DNA from: Vampirovibrionales bacterium
GTDB taxonomy: Bacteria > Cyanobacteriota > Vampirovibrionia > Vampirovibrionales > Vampirovibrionaceae
Assembly (NCBI GenBank): GCA_029262635.1
Contig: JAJCZA010000005.1
Span: 618,120-682,119 of the forward strand
Length of the DNA stretch: 64,000 bases
Direction: 5' to 3'
The notes under the pieces were generated by a model, which searched no databases, was not told the DNA's origin, and saw nothing but the letters and a program-made list of their open reading frames with translations. Made by a program: the position numbers and the translations under genes. Numbering within the stretch: position 1 is the stretch's first letter; the number at the start of each line of letters is the position of its first letter. Below, piece by piece: positions 1-9,386 of this stretch.

Positions 1-969
1 ACACCAACGCGAGCTGATTTCCAGGACCGCATTAAACATTATGAACTCTCTGATGCTCATTTCAATACCTTAAAAAACGGGCCGGATTTTCTCATTCCCA
101 GAAATGGACCTCTTGGGTTTAAGGTGCTTACCGATGGTGCGGGAAATATTACCGGTATTGAAACCGATACAGCCCGATTTGCGAACCAGTTTGACGGAAC
201 TCGAAACAATGAAGGGCTTCTGGCTAACCGTTATGAGATCACCCAAGGTGCTCAGTTTACTGCCAACCCTATTGCCGCCCGAAATATTGCCATTCAGCCA
301 CCGGGCGCCCCCAATCCGAAAGGCCCCATTAACGCACAAGATCTGCTTTTACAAGAACTGACCAACAATCAGAATTTCAATGCTTTGAAACTTAATCCAG
401 ACCTTTTTAATGTGAATCTGGGACCAGCTCAAAATATTAACCCTTTTCTCCGCGGTCCTTTATCCAACCCATTTGCTGAACGACTGGCTCAGCTCCAACC
501 ACAAGAACAAGGCATCGCCGTCTTTGGCAGTGAATCGGAGATTGGGGTGGAAACCGCTCTCCAGATGGCCGCCTCAAAAGCAAAATTAAACCTGAATCTT
601 GGCGAAGACTTTGCTAAAAACCTTCACGGCCTGCAGAATGCGGCTCTTCAACAAGGGTTGGTTTACTCCCCTGCTAAACATGCCGCTGAAATGAGTGGGA
701 TGATCCCGATGGTTGCTACGCTCCCGGCTCCGACCAAGAACGCGGGTGAAGTGGGTCTGATTAGTTTATCGCAAGACCTTGGAACCAGTTTTATGGCCGA
801 TACACTGGAAAAAAAGGGCGGTGGAGGAACTTACATGTCGTTTCGCAATGAAGGGCAAGGGGCAGGTGGTCAGGGCGAGCCGTCAGGACAAAACCAGCAG
901 GGCTTTGGTGGGAATTCACAAAAACAGCAACAGCAACATCAGCAACGTCGTTTTTCTTACAATGCCTAA
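1..969 (+). CDS. Hypothetical protein with Gln/Gly-rich C-terminal tail (5' end outside window)
   Basis: The reading frame is open from the first base of the window, so the gene begins upstream; about 322 residues are visible. I do not recognise the family. There is no membrane segment. The body is of mixed composition with many Asn, Pro and Ala (motifs such as NPIAARNIAIQPPGAP), and the last ~45 residues are rich in Gly, Gln and Ser, ending in a run of five Gln followed by HQQRRFSYNA, which looks disordered. Its end overlaps the end of the convergent RDD gene by 4 bases. A structural or secreted protein is possible, but nothing in the sequence proves it. Confidence 0.7.
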   Translation, partial: TPTRADFQDRIKHYELSDAHFNTLKNGPDFLIPRNGPLGFKVLTDGAGNITGIETDTARFANQFDGTRNNEGLLANRYEITQGAQFTANPIAARNIAIQPPGAPNPKGPINAQDLLLQELTNNQNFNALKLNPDLFNVNLGPAQNINPFLRGPLSNPFAERLAQLQPQEQGIAVFGSESEIGVETALQMAASKAKLNLNLGEDFAKNLHGLQNAALQQGLVYSPAKHAAEMSGMIPMVATLPAPTKNAGEVGLISLSQDLGTSFMADTLEKKGGGGTYMSFRNEGQGAGGQGEPSGQNQQGFGGNSQKQQQQHQQRRFSYNA

Positions 970-1622
970 GCCAGCCCAGCCCCACCGCCGGTTTGTTCTA
1001 TCCAGCCCATAACCCATTGGAACAGGGTGATGCAAATAACCCCGGTTAGGGTAAGTACGCCCATAACCACAACGGTCAGCGTGGCGTAGAAGAGGTTAAT
1101 CAAAAACTCGCAGACAGGCAACGCCATAACCACCAGCAGGGTGGTTAACCAGCGTTCGACGGAAATGGGTTGATGAGAGACGGTTAATCGTCCATCTCGA
1201 TCCCAACTGGTTTGTCCGGTCCGTTTCAAAAAGAAAAAGGCGTAGATTAATGTGACGACATTGATTAGAGGCAGTCCCAGCGCCAGTGCCCGGAACCAAA
1301 CATCGCCGGACCGTTTTAACGCTTGGGAATACGATAGTTTCTCGCCCGTCTCATGACGAAGCTGCACTCGAAGCATCCACTTTCCTGGCGTGGTTCCCCA
1401 CCAGGACAGCATAATGGCCTCAATAAAAATAGCGAGAAAAAAGACGACCATCATGACGATTAAATAAATGGGTGTAAAAAACAATCCCCACCCCGCGCCT
1501 GTTATCAGTGGAAAAAGAACCAACAAGGTTATCAGATAGTACAGGGCAAAATCAAACGAGCGAGCCCAATAACGCACCCATGGTCTTGTCTGGTTTTGAT
1601 TATCGATTAAACTTTTGGCCAT
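966..1622 (-). CDS. RDD family membrane protein
   Basis: This 218-residue protein matches the RDD family: an Arg and Asp near the first membrane segment (RYWARSFDFALYYL, residues ~17-30), a second long hydrophobic segment (~45-70), then the conserved WWGTTPGKWMLRVQ stretch and further hydrophobic segments to the C terminus. RDD proteins are poorly characterised integral membrane proteins, some linked to ion transport. The stop codon of the upstream queE directly abuts this start, so the two genes are probably cotranscribed. A second RDD gene lies at 29822. The family call is firm; the function is not known. Confidence 0.85.
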   Translation of the reverse strand: MAKSLIDNQNQTRPWVRYWARSFDFALYYLITLLVLFPLITGAGWGLFFTPIYLIVMMVVFFLAIFIEAIMLSWWGTTPGKWMLRVQLRHETGEKLSYSQALKRSGDVWFRALALGLPLINVVTLIYAFFFLKRTGQTSWDRDGRLTVSHQPISVERWLTTLLVVMALPVCEFLINLFYATLTVVVMGVLTLTGVICITLFQWVMGWIEQTGGGAGLA

Positions 1623-2402
1623 TTACCGTACCTGAACCATCTTATGAGTTTGAGGAATGACCCGAACCTCTTTAAACCAGCGGGCGAGCTGATCTTGAAC
1701 TCGTAAAATGTGGGCAGGTTCCAAATGTATGCGGTGATCGGCCAGAGAGGTAACCGGTTGCAGAATAATGGGCAGGGTTTGATCCAAGATGGTCTCTCGT
1801 ACCTGTGCCAGTTCCTCATCGGTGGTGTTTTTCCCAAACACGAGTTTAATAAAGACCTCGACTTCGGGCCGAGTGGCGGCCATGGCCAAAAAGGCCTGAT
1901 GTTCGTTAAACAAGGCTCGTTCTCCGGTGGTGGAGGGGAGTTTGATATCCATGGCAATCACATCCGTCCAGGGCAAAACTTCAGACAAAAACGCCGCCTG
2001 TGTTCCACTGGTTTCTAAATAGGTTTGAATGTCGGGATGGTTTTTTTTGAATTCTTCAAGCAATGTTTTTAAAAATCGGTGATACAACAGAGGTTCTCCA
2101 CCGGTGAAACTGACGCTGTGGTGCCGACCCTGAGCAAGTAGGTTGTCGATTGCCTGTAAAAGTGTTTCGGTAGAAACTGGGTTGTCGTAAGCCTGAGTTT
2201 GGGGTGAACCGGGTGAAAGCTCAGCATAAAAGCGACCGTCTTCAGTGGTCATCGCCGTATCACAGTAAGCGCATTTTAAATGGCAGTGAGCAAATCGAAC
2301 AAACACCTGCCGATGCCCAACGTAAACCCCCTCCCCCTGAACGGAAGAAAAGACCTCCTGTATGGGGGCGGCATTCTGGGTTTTTGGTAGGGTTATTTCC
2401 AT
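1623..2402 (-). CDS. queE: 7-carboxy-7-deazaguanine synthase QueE
   Basis: A 259-residue radical SAM enzyme that rearranges 6-carboxytetrahydropterin to 7-carboxy-7-deazaguanine, the precursor of preQ1 and queuosine. It carries the QueE N-terminal signature IQEVFSSVQGEG (residues ~14-25), the radical SAM cysteines Cys40, Cys44 and Cys47 (CX3CX2C spacing) and the GGEP motif at 101-104. Length is normal for the longer QueE type. The start overlaps the preceding small membrane gene by 10 bases, which suggests translational coupling. No other queuosine genes lie in the window, so the substrate must come from genes elsewhere. Confidence 0.92.
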   Translation of the reverse strand: MEITLPKTQNAAPIQEVFSSVQGEGVYVGHRQVFVRFAHCHLKCAYCDTAMTTEDGRFYAELSPGSPQTQAYDNPVSTETLLQAIDNLLAQGRHHSVSFTGGEPLLYHRFLKTLLEEFKKNHPDIQTYLETSGTQAAFLSEVLPWTDVIAMDIKLPSTTGERALFNEHQAFLAMAATRPEVEVFIKLVFGKNTTDEELAQVRETILDQTLPIILQPVTSLADHRIHLEPAHILRVQDQLARWFKEVRVIPQTHKMVQVR

Positions 2403-2839
2403 GATTCCAGAAGGGAGGTTTTACCTGTTGCGTCCTTCCAAGCCTTACCCCATTCTTGGCCATGCAATACGATATAAAGCGCACCGCCAAAGAAAAAGCC
2501 TAAAATTAATCCTTCTACCGTTTTTGAAGCGAGTTTTCCTATTTTGTCTGCAACTGTCTTTGTTTCTTGCTTTGCCCCTCTCAGAACGAGGTCTAACCCT
2601 TGTATCAACAAAAGATAAGCCCCTCCCAGCAATGCGCCATACCCCGAGCTGTTACCGTAGTTATTACGGTGTTGAGTCAGTTGATGTACAGCTTGTGTTT
2701 GCTTAGTGTATGCATGCCGTCGTTCTTCTAGGGAGTCATACCTGGAGCCTCCTTGGGGATTAGGCGTATAGCGTCCCCGATGAACAAGTGGCGGTTCGGT
2801 AGAAAGGGAGATGGGCAATTGGGAATGGGCTATGTTCAT
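2393..2839 (-). CDS. Small hypothetical membrane protein
   Basis: An unrecognised protein of 148 residues. I chose the ATG at 2839 because GAGG lies 8 bases upstream of it; the longer frame from 2875 has no visible ribosome binding site. The N-terminal half is polar with a Tyr/His/Gln-rich part. Two hydrophobic segments follow: YGALLGGAYLLLIQGLDLVL and GLILGFFFGGALYIVL, separated by an amphipathic Lys-rich linker, and the protein ends in a short polar tail. It overlaps the start of queE by 10 bases, so it is probably the first gene of the queE-RDD operon. A role in queuosine metabolism is not implied by its sequence. Confidence 0.65.
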   Translation of the reverse strand: MNIAHSQLPISLSTEPPLVHRGRYTPNPQGGSRYDSLEERRHAYTKQTQAVHQLTQHRNNYGNSSGYGALLGGAYLLLIQGLDLVLRGAKQETKTVADKIGKLASKTVEGLILGFFFGGALYIVLHGQEWGKAWKDATGKTSLLESWK

Positions 2840-3030
2840 TTTAGGAACCTCAAGACTAGAAGGAATTAAAGCCATGAATTAAACGGGTAATTGTCAATTT
2901 TATCAAATCACCGGGCTATAAAAAAGTGCGAATTACTTAAAATCAAAAGGAAAGGTCAGGAATATCAAATTAATGACACACCTAACCTGAGAACAACACT
3001 CTGCAACAGGGCAGTTAGAAAGAAAGCTAG

Positions 3031-3330
3031 CTAGTTCTTCGAGAGGGATTCCAGATACTCTTGGTTCACCGAGATAAAGACGAATCGCTTTTCAACCAGC
3101 GTCTCATCATCCATGTGATCTACCACACGATTGACGAAGTCTTCATTCTGAACCAGAGACTCTTTGCCAAATTCGTCGCGAATAGCCTCGGCGGCGGCTG
3201 TATACTTTTTATCTTGCACAAACGCCTGAAAGCTTTTTTCAAAGCGTTGTTTGATGTCCTCAAAGTTGGGAATTGCCTGAACATCAATGGGGGCGTTTAA
3301 CTTTTCAGGTTCTAAAATTTCATTTGTCAT
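3031..3330 (-). CDS. Small hypothetical soluble protein
   Basis: A 99-residue acidic, charged protein of unknown family, starting MTNEILEPEKL. The frame extends to an ATG at 3354, but AGGAAA lies about 9-12 bases upstream of the ATG at 3330, which is therefore the likelier start. It looks wholly helical (for example FEDIKQRFEKSFQAFVQDKK) and has no membrane segment or signal peptide. It stands alone between two non-coding stretches. The codon pattern and length suggest a real gene, but no function can be read from it. Confidence 0.55.
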   Translation of the reverse strand: MTNEILEPEKLNAPIDVQAIPNFEDIKQRFEKSFQAFVQDKKYTAAAEAIRDEFGKESLVQNEDFVNRVVDHMDDETLVEKRFVFISVNQEYLESLSKN

Positions 3331-3643
3331 ATTTTGTGATTTCCTCATCACCAACGTTACACAGGATAGATAACCAAACGTTCTAGTGTCTATTATTACG
3401 GTTCTTTTAGATTATGACCGATTTAAATTGGGGGGAGACGATCTGTTTTTGTGTGTCTATTTTATCCATCTGAGCATATTAAAGACATCCAGTTGATTTG
3501 ATGCTAGTGAATCCTCAAAAACAGCAGAATTGGTTACAAATCTTAACAGAAATAAAGCTAAATGACCAAATGTACTGAAAATCTTTCATGGTAAATGGGT
3601 TCTGTAAGCGTTCTTTGCATGAGTCCGAGTCTTTAAGAGGCCG
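3331..3643. other. Intergenic stretch without recognised feature
   Basis: About 310 bases between the small gene ending at 3031 and the end of accA. I looked for tRNA T-arms, strong hairpins with T-runs and short ORFs on both strands and found none that hold up. It should contain the promoter of the small leftward gene, but I see no convincing -35/-10 pair. Confidence 0.4.
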
Positions 3644-4621
3644 CTAAGCTAACGTTTCTTGAATGGCTCCGATTTGACGAAATTTTTCGTATCGCTGTTC
3701 CATTAGTGTGTCTCCGTCAAGATTTTTCAGCGTTTCAAGGGCTTGTAATAACGTTTTTTGAATCGCCTTTCCGGCTTTTTCCGGATCTTTGTGGGCACCG
3801 CCTTCAGGCTCTTTTACAATTCCCTCAATCATGCCAAACCCCAGTAGGTCTTTCGCTCCAATTTTAAGGGCTTCAGCTGCCTGAGCGGCGTAGTCGGCAC
3901 TTCGCCAAAGAATGGACGCGCAACCTTCGGGAGAAATGACAGTGTAAAGCGCATATTCCATCATATAGATATGGTTAGCAACACCAATGCCCAACGCACC
4001 ACCAGAGCTGGCCTCACCAATTACCAACGAAACTACCGGGATACGTAAACGGGCCATTTCTCGAATATTAAAGGCAATGGCTTGGCCAATCCCGTGCTGT
4101 TCGCCATCCATACCAGGATAAGCCCCTGGGGTATCAATCACTGTAATAACCGGTATTTTAAACTTTTCCGCATGTTGAAAAAGACGCAATGCCTTACGGT
4201 AACCTTCCGGGTTTGCCATACCGAAGTTATGGTGAAGGTTTTCCTTCATTCCTCGACCCTTTTGGGTCCCCACAATCATGGCAGGTTGGCCGTTTAGCTC
4301 GATAAGCCCACCAATAATGGCTCGATCATCGTAACCCGCTCGATCCCCATGGAACTCAATCCAGGTATCCGGCGAAATCATTTTGACGATTTCCAAAAAA
4401 TTAGGCCGTTGCGGATGGCGGGCAATCTGAAGCCGTTCGGCGGCGGATAGGTTTGTGTAGAGCTTTTTCTTTACCCCTTTCGCCTGCGCGCGCAACCGTT
4501 TTACTTCATCGTCGAGATCCACATTCATTGTTTTACTCATGGTCACCAATTCTTCAATCTTACTTTCCATGGCCAATAACGGCTTTTCAAATTCCAAAGG
4601 TTGTATGTCGGATTTTGCCAT
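3644..4621 (-). CDS. accA: Acetyl-CoA carboxylase carboxyltransferase subunit alpha
   Basis: The 325-residue alpha subunit of the heterotetrameric carboxyltransferase, which moves the carboxyl group from carboxybiotin to acetyl-CoA to make malonyl-CoA for fatty acid synthesis. The carboxyltransferase fold is clear from VIDTPGAYPG (~161-170) and the glycine-rich IGEASSGGALGIG (~201-213), which forms part of the oxyanion site. Length is normal. It follows accD with only 5 bases between them, so the two subunits are made from one message. The biotin carboxylase and carrier genes (accB/accC) are not in the window. Confidence 0.96.
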   Translation of the reverse strand: MAKSDIQPLEFEKPLLAMESKIEELVTMSKTMNVDLDDEVKRLRAQAKGVKKKLYTNLSAAERLQIARHPQRPNFLEIVKMISPDTWIEFHGDRAGYDDRAIIGGLIELNGQPAMIVGTQKGRGMKENLHHNFGMANPEGYRKALRLFQHAEKFKIPVITVIDTPGAYPGMDGEQHGIGQAIAFNIREMARLRIPVVSLVIGEASSGGALGIGVANHIYMMEYALYTVISPEGCASILWRSADYAAQAAEALKIGAKDLLGFGMIEGIVKEPEGGAHKDPEKAGKAIQKTLLQALETLKNLDGDTLMEQRYEKFRQIGAIQETLA

Positions 4622-4626
4622 TTGCT

Positions 4627-5589
4627 TTATACCAATGCCTTGCCTGAAGGTGAAGAACCATTCCCCTGCTTCTTCCCTTTTTCAGGAGCTAAAGGGGTTG
4701 GCTCCATGCCGGATGCTACCCGGTGCAGACGAATCAAATCAATGAGCATGGAGCGTAACGCCGAACGCTCTATCACTTGGTCCACCTGACCGTATTTCAA
4801 CAAATAATTGGCAGTCTGAAAATCAGCGGGTAATTTTTGGCGAATGGTCTGTTCGATTACCCGTCGCCCAGCAAAGCCAATTCGTGACCCTTTTTCGGCG
4901 ATAATAATATCGCCCAGCATGCCATAACTAGCTGTTACCCCGCCAAACGTGGGTTCGGTCAATATAGAAATATAAAGAAGCCCCGCTTCGTGAAGCTTGC
5001 CCAGAACCGAGCCGGTTTTCACCATTTGCATGAGAGAAAAGGTTCCCTCTTGCATTCTCGCCCCACCGCTTGCGGAGAAGAGAACCAAGGGGAGTCGATC
5101 GGTCAGTGCCCGCTCAGTTAGCCGGGTGATTTTTTCGCCGACAACACTTCCCATGCTACCGCCCATATAAGAAAAATCCATAATCGCTAGTGCCAGCGAT
5201 TCACCGCCGATAGAGGCTACTCCGGTTACAATGGCATCCTTTAACCCGGACTTTTTATCGGCTTCTTTCTTTCGGTCAGTGTATTTTTGGGTATCTTCAA
5301 AGTCCAATGGATTGGCAGAGGTCATGGTCTCATCGATTTCAGAAAACCAGTCGGTGTCATCTGCCAGCAAATGTTCCAGGCGATCAGAAACGCCGATTCG
5401 AAAATGGAAATTACATTTTGGGCAGACCCGTAGGTTTGTTCGCCACTCTTTCTTCGTAATGTTCACGCCGCAACTGAAGCAATGAATCCAAAGTTCGCCC
5501 AGTTCTTTATCAGTCAGCTTACTGTTGACCGCATCCGCATCCAGCTTTTTAATGTTTCTTTTTTCAGCAAACCAGTCTCGAAGTGACAT
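4627..5589 (-). CDS. accD: Acetyl-CoA carboxylase carboxyltransferase subunit beta
   Basis: The 320-residue beta subunit of acetyl-CoA carboxylase carboxyltransferase. The N-terminal C4 zinc finger is complete (Cys37, Cys40, Cys56, Cys59), followed by the carboxyltransferase domain with FSASGGARMQEG, EPTFGGVTASYGMLGD and GFAGRRVIEQT. The C-terminal tail of about 25 residues is Lys/Gly/Ser-rich. It is the first gene of an accD-accA pair and lies 42 bases downstream of the outer-membrane assembly gene on the same strand, so lipid synthesis and envelope assembly may share a transcript. Confidence 0.96.
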   Translation of the reverse strand: MSLRDWFAEKRNIKKLDADAVNSKLTDKELGELWIHCFSCGVNITKKEWRTNLRVCPKCNFHFRIGVSDRLEHLLADDTDWFSEIDETMTSANPLDFEDTQKYTDRKKEADKKSGLKDAIVTGVASIGGESLALAIMDFSYMGGSMGSVVGEKITRLTERALTDRLPLVLFSASGGARMQEGTFSLMQMVKTGSVLGKLHEAGLLYISILTEPTFGGVTASYGMLGDIIIAEKGSRIGFAGRRVIEQTIRQKLPADFQTANYLLKYGQVDQVIERSALRSMLIDLIRLHRVASGMEPTPLAPEKGKKQGNGSSPSGKALV

Positions 5590-5631
5590 GAGGTGGTTTT
5601 ATCCTTCCACGCTTAAAATTTAAAATTGATG

Positions 5632-7671
5632 CTATCGGGCCTTCCCGCCATTCATCATGCCAACATCCTGGACGGTACCCATATTATCCATCATGGTACT
5701 CGCTGCCGGATTCGACCGACCACCGTAATTGATGGGCTGGTGAATTTTCATCGTGTCATAATGAATGGTCTTACGTCGATTTCCAGGGATATAGTTTATC
5801 CCAAAAAAGGAGCGCTGGCGAACAAAATCGTACGCAAGATTCAACTTTACGTCTTCCGGTCCAACCAGTAGAAACAGGGAGCTACCTGTAAACAAGGCTC
5901 CTTTCGAGTTATCCCGGCTCAAGCTCATTCGGCTTCGCAACCCCACCGTCACGTATTTGTTGATTCGATATTGATTAACCGATAAGGCACTGTTTCGGCC
6001 CCGATAATACGTATCGAAAACAAAGGGGGTTTCACCGGCGGTAGCGGCGTAAAAATAACGGTTATATGAGGTAAATCGATCGCCCCACTTGAGGAGCACA
6101 TTGGGACCTGCTCGCATAACACCCACAAAATCACCGGTGGTATACCCGGCTAAGGCCATTTGGCCTGAGGCACCGACGCGGACGTAGCGATCGTCATTTC
6201 CAAATTTCAACAAAGGTTTGATGTTCTGAATCTGTGTCTGAAGCTGAACTCGTCCCGCCGTAATTGGTTCAGAATCAGGGGTCTCAACGAAAAAATCTTC
6301 ATCATTGGTCGGGAAAAATTCATCATGAGCCACGCCCAAACTTGCAAAGCTCTTGATCAGCATATGTTCGTTATGAACTAAATTCCGCTCATCGGCAATT
6401 TGGGCAATGTATTTGGGTCGTTCCCAGCCGAGAAAACCTTGGTTATAATCTTCATTGGCGGCGGCAATTAGTCGTGTTTTACCCGCAAACAGTTTTTTCC
6501 GCATAAATAAATTAGGCGTCCCAATTTTATGGTTATAACCGGCCCGAATCTTCGTGTCATGAGACACATAGTTTAATAAAGCCCCATAACCTAAACCCGA
6601 CGTATCTTCAATCTCCTGACCGCCTCGACGGCGGCGAGCGCCGGTTCCGTAGCTCATAATGGGGGAGAAACGAACGGTTCCTTTGCCCAGACGAAAATCC
6701 CACCCAGGGCCAAAGTATAAACCACCGTAATCTGGGTCGACTCCGATGTCCGGGCCTTGGTATTCAATATCTCCGGTGGCCGTATCATGAGATAAATCCA
6801 TTTGATGCAGGCGGGCCAAAGTAAATTTCCCAAATTTGAATTTGGGATTCACCAAGTTAATATCGTCGTAGCCATCTTCGTTTCGTCGAACCTGAACCTC
6901 TTTGGCATGCAAGCGAAACTTACTTCGCCAGCCCGTGCCTTCTTTATCCCAATCCATATCCAACTCTTGAGATACCACCTGGTTTTCATACTGTTGGTCT
7001 TTTAAAAGCGGGTTATTCATGGCCAGGCTGGCTAAATCGTCCTCACCAAAATCTTCAGGTGTGTACTGTTTTTTTTGGACCACGCCCTTGGGCGGAATGA
7101 CGAGCTTTCCGTTTTCTAGCTGGATATAATCTGGATCCACAAAAGCCTGCTTGGCTTTTACTCGAATTTCATCCAATGAGGTAATGGGGTCGTTAATTAA
7201 TGCTGATTTTCGAGTTAAGTCAATCTTGGCGTACGTCCCATAGGTTCGCTCGCCCTTATTATCGATGACCACATTGCCTTCGGCTTCCATGAGTTCGGTT
7301 GCCGGGTCGTAAATAACCTTGTCGGCTACCAGTTCTGTACCTTGATCCGACACAATAACGTGCACTTCGCCGGTTGCTGTGTAGAGATTTTTATCCGTAT
7401 CGTATTCCAGCGTATGGCTTACGATATCTACCACCACGGCTTTGGCTTCCAAAGGTTCCATGGTGTTTTCTGAGTCCCATCGTTTCTCCAGAGACTGGAT
7501 CTCTTCAATTTCCAGCGATGGGACGATGGGTTGTCGAAACGACTCCTGCCCTTTAATGTCCACTTTCTTTTCAGGAACGCTTTCAGGGCCTGCCCAAGAT
7601 GACAAGCCTGCCAAGCTGAGGCAAACATAGCTTAGGAAGGTGAGGGGAAGGATAAAACGCTTTAAAAACAA
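5632..7671 (-). CDS. OstA/LptD-like outer-membrane assembly protein (cyanobacterial type)
   Basis: A 679-residue exported protein. It begins with a signal peptide (FILPLTFLSYVCLSLAGLSS). Residues ~80-165 form an OstA/LptA-like beta-jellyroll (YTATGEVHVIVSDQGTELVA and the MEAEGNVVI repeat), the fold that carries lipopolysaccharide across the periplasm. The remainder is rich in alternating beta strands with aromatic residues, as expected of an outer-membrane barrel. LptD proteins of Proteobacteria are longer and have conserved cysteines that I do not see; cyanobacterial LptD-like proteins (DUF3769 group) fit better. The role in lipopolysaccharide or outer-membrane lipid insertion is inferred from the fold. 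Confidence 0.7.
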   Translation of the reverse strand: MFLKRFILPLTFLSYVCLSLAGLSSWAGPESVPEKKVDIKGQESFRQPIVPSLEIEEIQSLEKRWDSENTMEPLEAKAVVVDIVSHTLEYDTDKNLYTATGEVHVIVSDQGTELVADKVIYDPATELMEAEGNVVIDNKGERTYGTYAKIDLTRKSALINDPITSLDEIRVKAKQAFVDPDYIQLENGKLVIPPKGVVQKKQYTPEDFGEDDLASLAMNNPLLKDQQYENQVVSQELDMDWDKEGTGWRSKFRLHAKEVQVRRNEDGYDDINLVNPKFKFGKFTLARLHQMDLSHDTATGDIEYQGPDIGVDPDYGGLYFGPGWDFRLGKGTVRFSPIMSYGTGARRRRGGQEIEDTSGLGYGALLNYVSHDTKIRAGYNHKIGTPNLFMRKKLFAGKTRLIAAANEDYNQGFLGWERPKYIAQIADERNLVHNEHMLIKSFASLGVAHDEFFPTNDEDFFVETPDSEPITAGRVQLQTQIQNIKPLLKFGNDDRYVRVGASGQMALAGYTTGDFVGVMRAGPNVLLKWGDRFTSYNRYFYAATAGETPFVFDTYYRGRNSALSVNQYRINKYVTVGLRSRMSLSRDNSKGALFTGSSLFLLVGPEDVKLNLAYDFVRQRSFFGINYIPGNRRKTIHYDTMKIHQPINYGGRSNPAASTMMDNMGTVQDVGMMNGGKAR

Positions 7672-7779
7672 GTGCGAAGGCTCCGGTTAGTTTTTCGTTT
7701 TTGTATTCTTTATAATTTCTTTATGACTTCATCGTATTGTAACAAAAGCAAACGGCAAAGACAGCATTTTACTAATTAA

Positions 7780-9030
7780 TTATCTTAAATACGACTGTGG
7801 ATTGACCGGTTTTCCGTTGAGTCGAACTTCAAAATGGAGGTGACATCCGGTCGAGTTGCCGGTGGTGCCTATCCGGCCTACCACTTGTCCTTGGCTGACC
7901 GTTTGGCCTGTTTTAACCGACTGGCTGGATAAATGCGCGTACAAGGTCGAGTGGTTCTTCCCTCCCCGGCTACCGTGGTTAATCACCACCACTTTACCGT
8001 AGCCGCCTCGCCACTTGACCTGAATGACCTTGCCCCCATCGGCGGCCTTAACTGGAACACCACAACCTTTAGCAATGTCAAGCCCGGTATGCATTCGACG
8101 ACGTCTTGCAATAGGATGGCGGCGCATACCAAAGCCTGAAGAGATACGCCCCTTTACTGGCCAGCTATAATGACCTGTTACACCGGAAATCTTGATCTTT
8201 GCCTTTCGATCTTTTTTCGTGAGTTTCATGATCTCGGATTCCAGTTTCTTTGACTGTTTTAGCAGTTCTTTTTCCGACTGTTCGTAATACTTGGCGTCTT
8301 TTAAAAGTTTTTGCTTCCATAGCTTGTTGCGGGCGATTTGATCCTTTAGAGAAAATTCTAGTTTTTGTTTGTTCTTAAAATTTTCTTCGACGTAAACTTT
8401 TTGTCGAGAAAGTGCTTCTCGCTGTTGGCGCAGTTCTTTCTCTTTCCAGGATAACGCTTCCAAAACGCGTTTATCATGAGCCACCAGTCGTTGTTTATAA
8501 TACAACCGATCCAGAAAGGTGGAAATGTCATCCGCGCCCATCAGAACCTGAAGCATGTTGACTCGCCCACCCATGTATAGGGTGCGAACTCGTTGCCGGG
8601 CCTCTTGGTACAGGCGGGTCCGTTCGCCAACAGCTTTGTCAATATCTTCTGTCAACGTGGTTAGCCGCATTCGGGCGTTTCTCAATTGCCATTGCTGACT
8701 CCGTAATTTGGAGCGAGTCTGATCCAGATTGCGCTCAACAGCAACAATCTTGGAGTTAACCTGCCGAGCTTCCCGTATTTTAGCGTTTTTCTGGGCTCTC
8801 AAGGCTCGAAGCTTGGTATTAACCGAGTGAGTCTGAGCTTCCAGCTTCTCTCGAACCTCTTTTTCTTTATCCTTCGTTGATTTTTTCTCTTGTGCCTGTG
8901 CCGGAATTCCAGCCCACTCAAGGGTAGGAGTAAAGATACTAGCAAAGAACCCCAAAGCTAGTAAGAGCCCCAAAGAAAGACTTCGACGGCAACGCCTTGA
9001 AACCCAATTATCCAACGGTTTAAGAGCCAC
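7780..9030 (-). CDS. Murein hydrolase activator / M23 peptidase with coiled coil (EnvC-like)
   Basis: A 416-residue secreted protein. After an Arg-rich start and a signal peptide (~16-46) comes a long coiled coil (~50-285, rich in Lys, Arg, Glu and Gln) and a C-terminal M23 LytM domain. The zinc ligands are intact: His314 and Asp318 in HTGLD and His399 in HLHFE, with the catalytic His366 (YAH) and His397 also present. Unlike EnvC of E. coli, whose LytM domain is degenerate, this one may itself cut peptidoglycan cross-links. Its start overlaps the end of a 40-residue membrane protein gene by 11 bases, which points to translational coupling. Confidence 0.88.
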   Translation of the reverse strand: MALKPLDNWVSRRCRRSLSLGLLLALGFFASIFTPTLEWAGIPAQAQEKKSTKDKEKEVREKLEAQTHSVNTKLRALRAQKNAKIREARQVNSKIVAVERNLDQTRSKLRSQQWQLRNARMRLTTLTEDIDKAVGERTRLYQEARQRVRTLYMGGRVNMLQVLMGADDISTFLDRLYYKQRLVAHDKRVLEALSWKEKELRQQREALSRQKVYVEENFKNKQKLEFSLKDQIARNKLWKQKLLKDAKYYEQSEKELLKQSKKLESEIMKLTKKDRKAKIKISGVTGHYSWPVKGRISSGFGMRRHPIARRRRMHTGLDIAKGCGVPVKAADGGKVIQVKWRGGYGKVVVINHGSRGGKNHSTLYAHLSSQSVKTGQTVSQGQVVGRIGTTGNSTGCHLHFEVRLNGKPVNPQSYLR

Positions 9031-9142
9031 CTAGAAGCACCGCCATAACAGACTGGAAGACGAGGGGCATAAAGAATATTCCAGCGGCTATAAGCGAAAA
9101 TAAAGCGATCCATCGGGCGTTATCCCGGAAAAAACCCATCAT
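9020..9142 (-). CDS. 40-residue single-pass membrane protein coupled to the M23 gene
   Basis: A short frame of 40 codons starting MMGFFRDNARW and ending VLLGGS. AAGGA sits 7 bases upstream of the ATG at 9142, a strong ribosome binding site. The central part (IALFSLIAAGIFFMPLVFQS) is one hydrophobic segment preceded by a positively charged N terminus. It overlaps the first codons of the M23 gene by 11 bases, the usual geometry of coupled translation. It may be a membrane anchor or partner for the murein hydrolase activator; I know of no named family that fits. Confidence 0.6.
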   Translation of the reverse strand: MMGFFRDNARWIALFSLIAAGIFFMPLVFQSVMAVLLGGS

Positions 9143-9386
9143 GGTGATTATCCTTTTCAAGCAAATCTTTAAAACAGGTCAAAGCCTGACGCTCCTTGAT
9201 TTTACATTATTACCGGTTGAAAGCAAAGTCAAAATCGGTCAACTTCCTGGAAATACAGGGGATTCTTAATATTAATTTATTTGAAGGGTCTTTGTCATTT
9301 TTTTAAAGTTCTTTGGCTTCAAGTCGATACTCAAATCATCACCAACCCCATGTTTTAAAGAGAGTCAGAACGGAGACCTGTATAGA

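Noticed and set aside
2955..2995. Imperfect repeat AGGTCAGG/CCTAACCT downstream of a small membrane gene region
   Set aside because: It has a central mismatch, a long loop and no T-run, so neither a terminator nor an operator can be supported.
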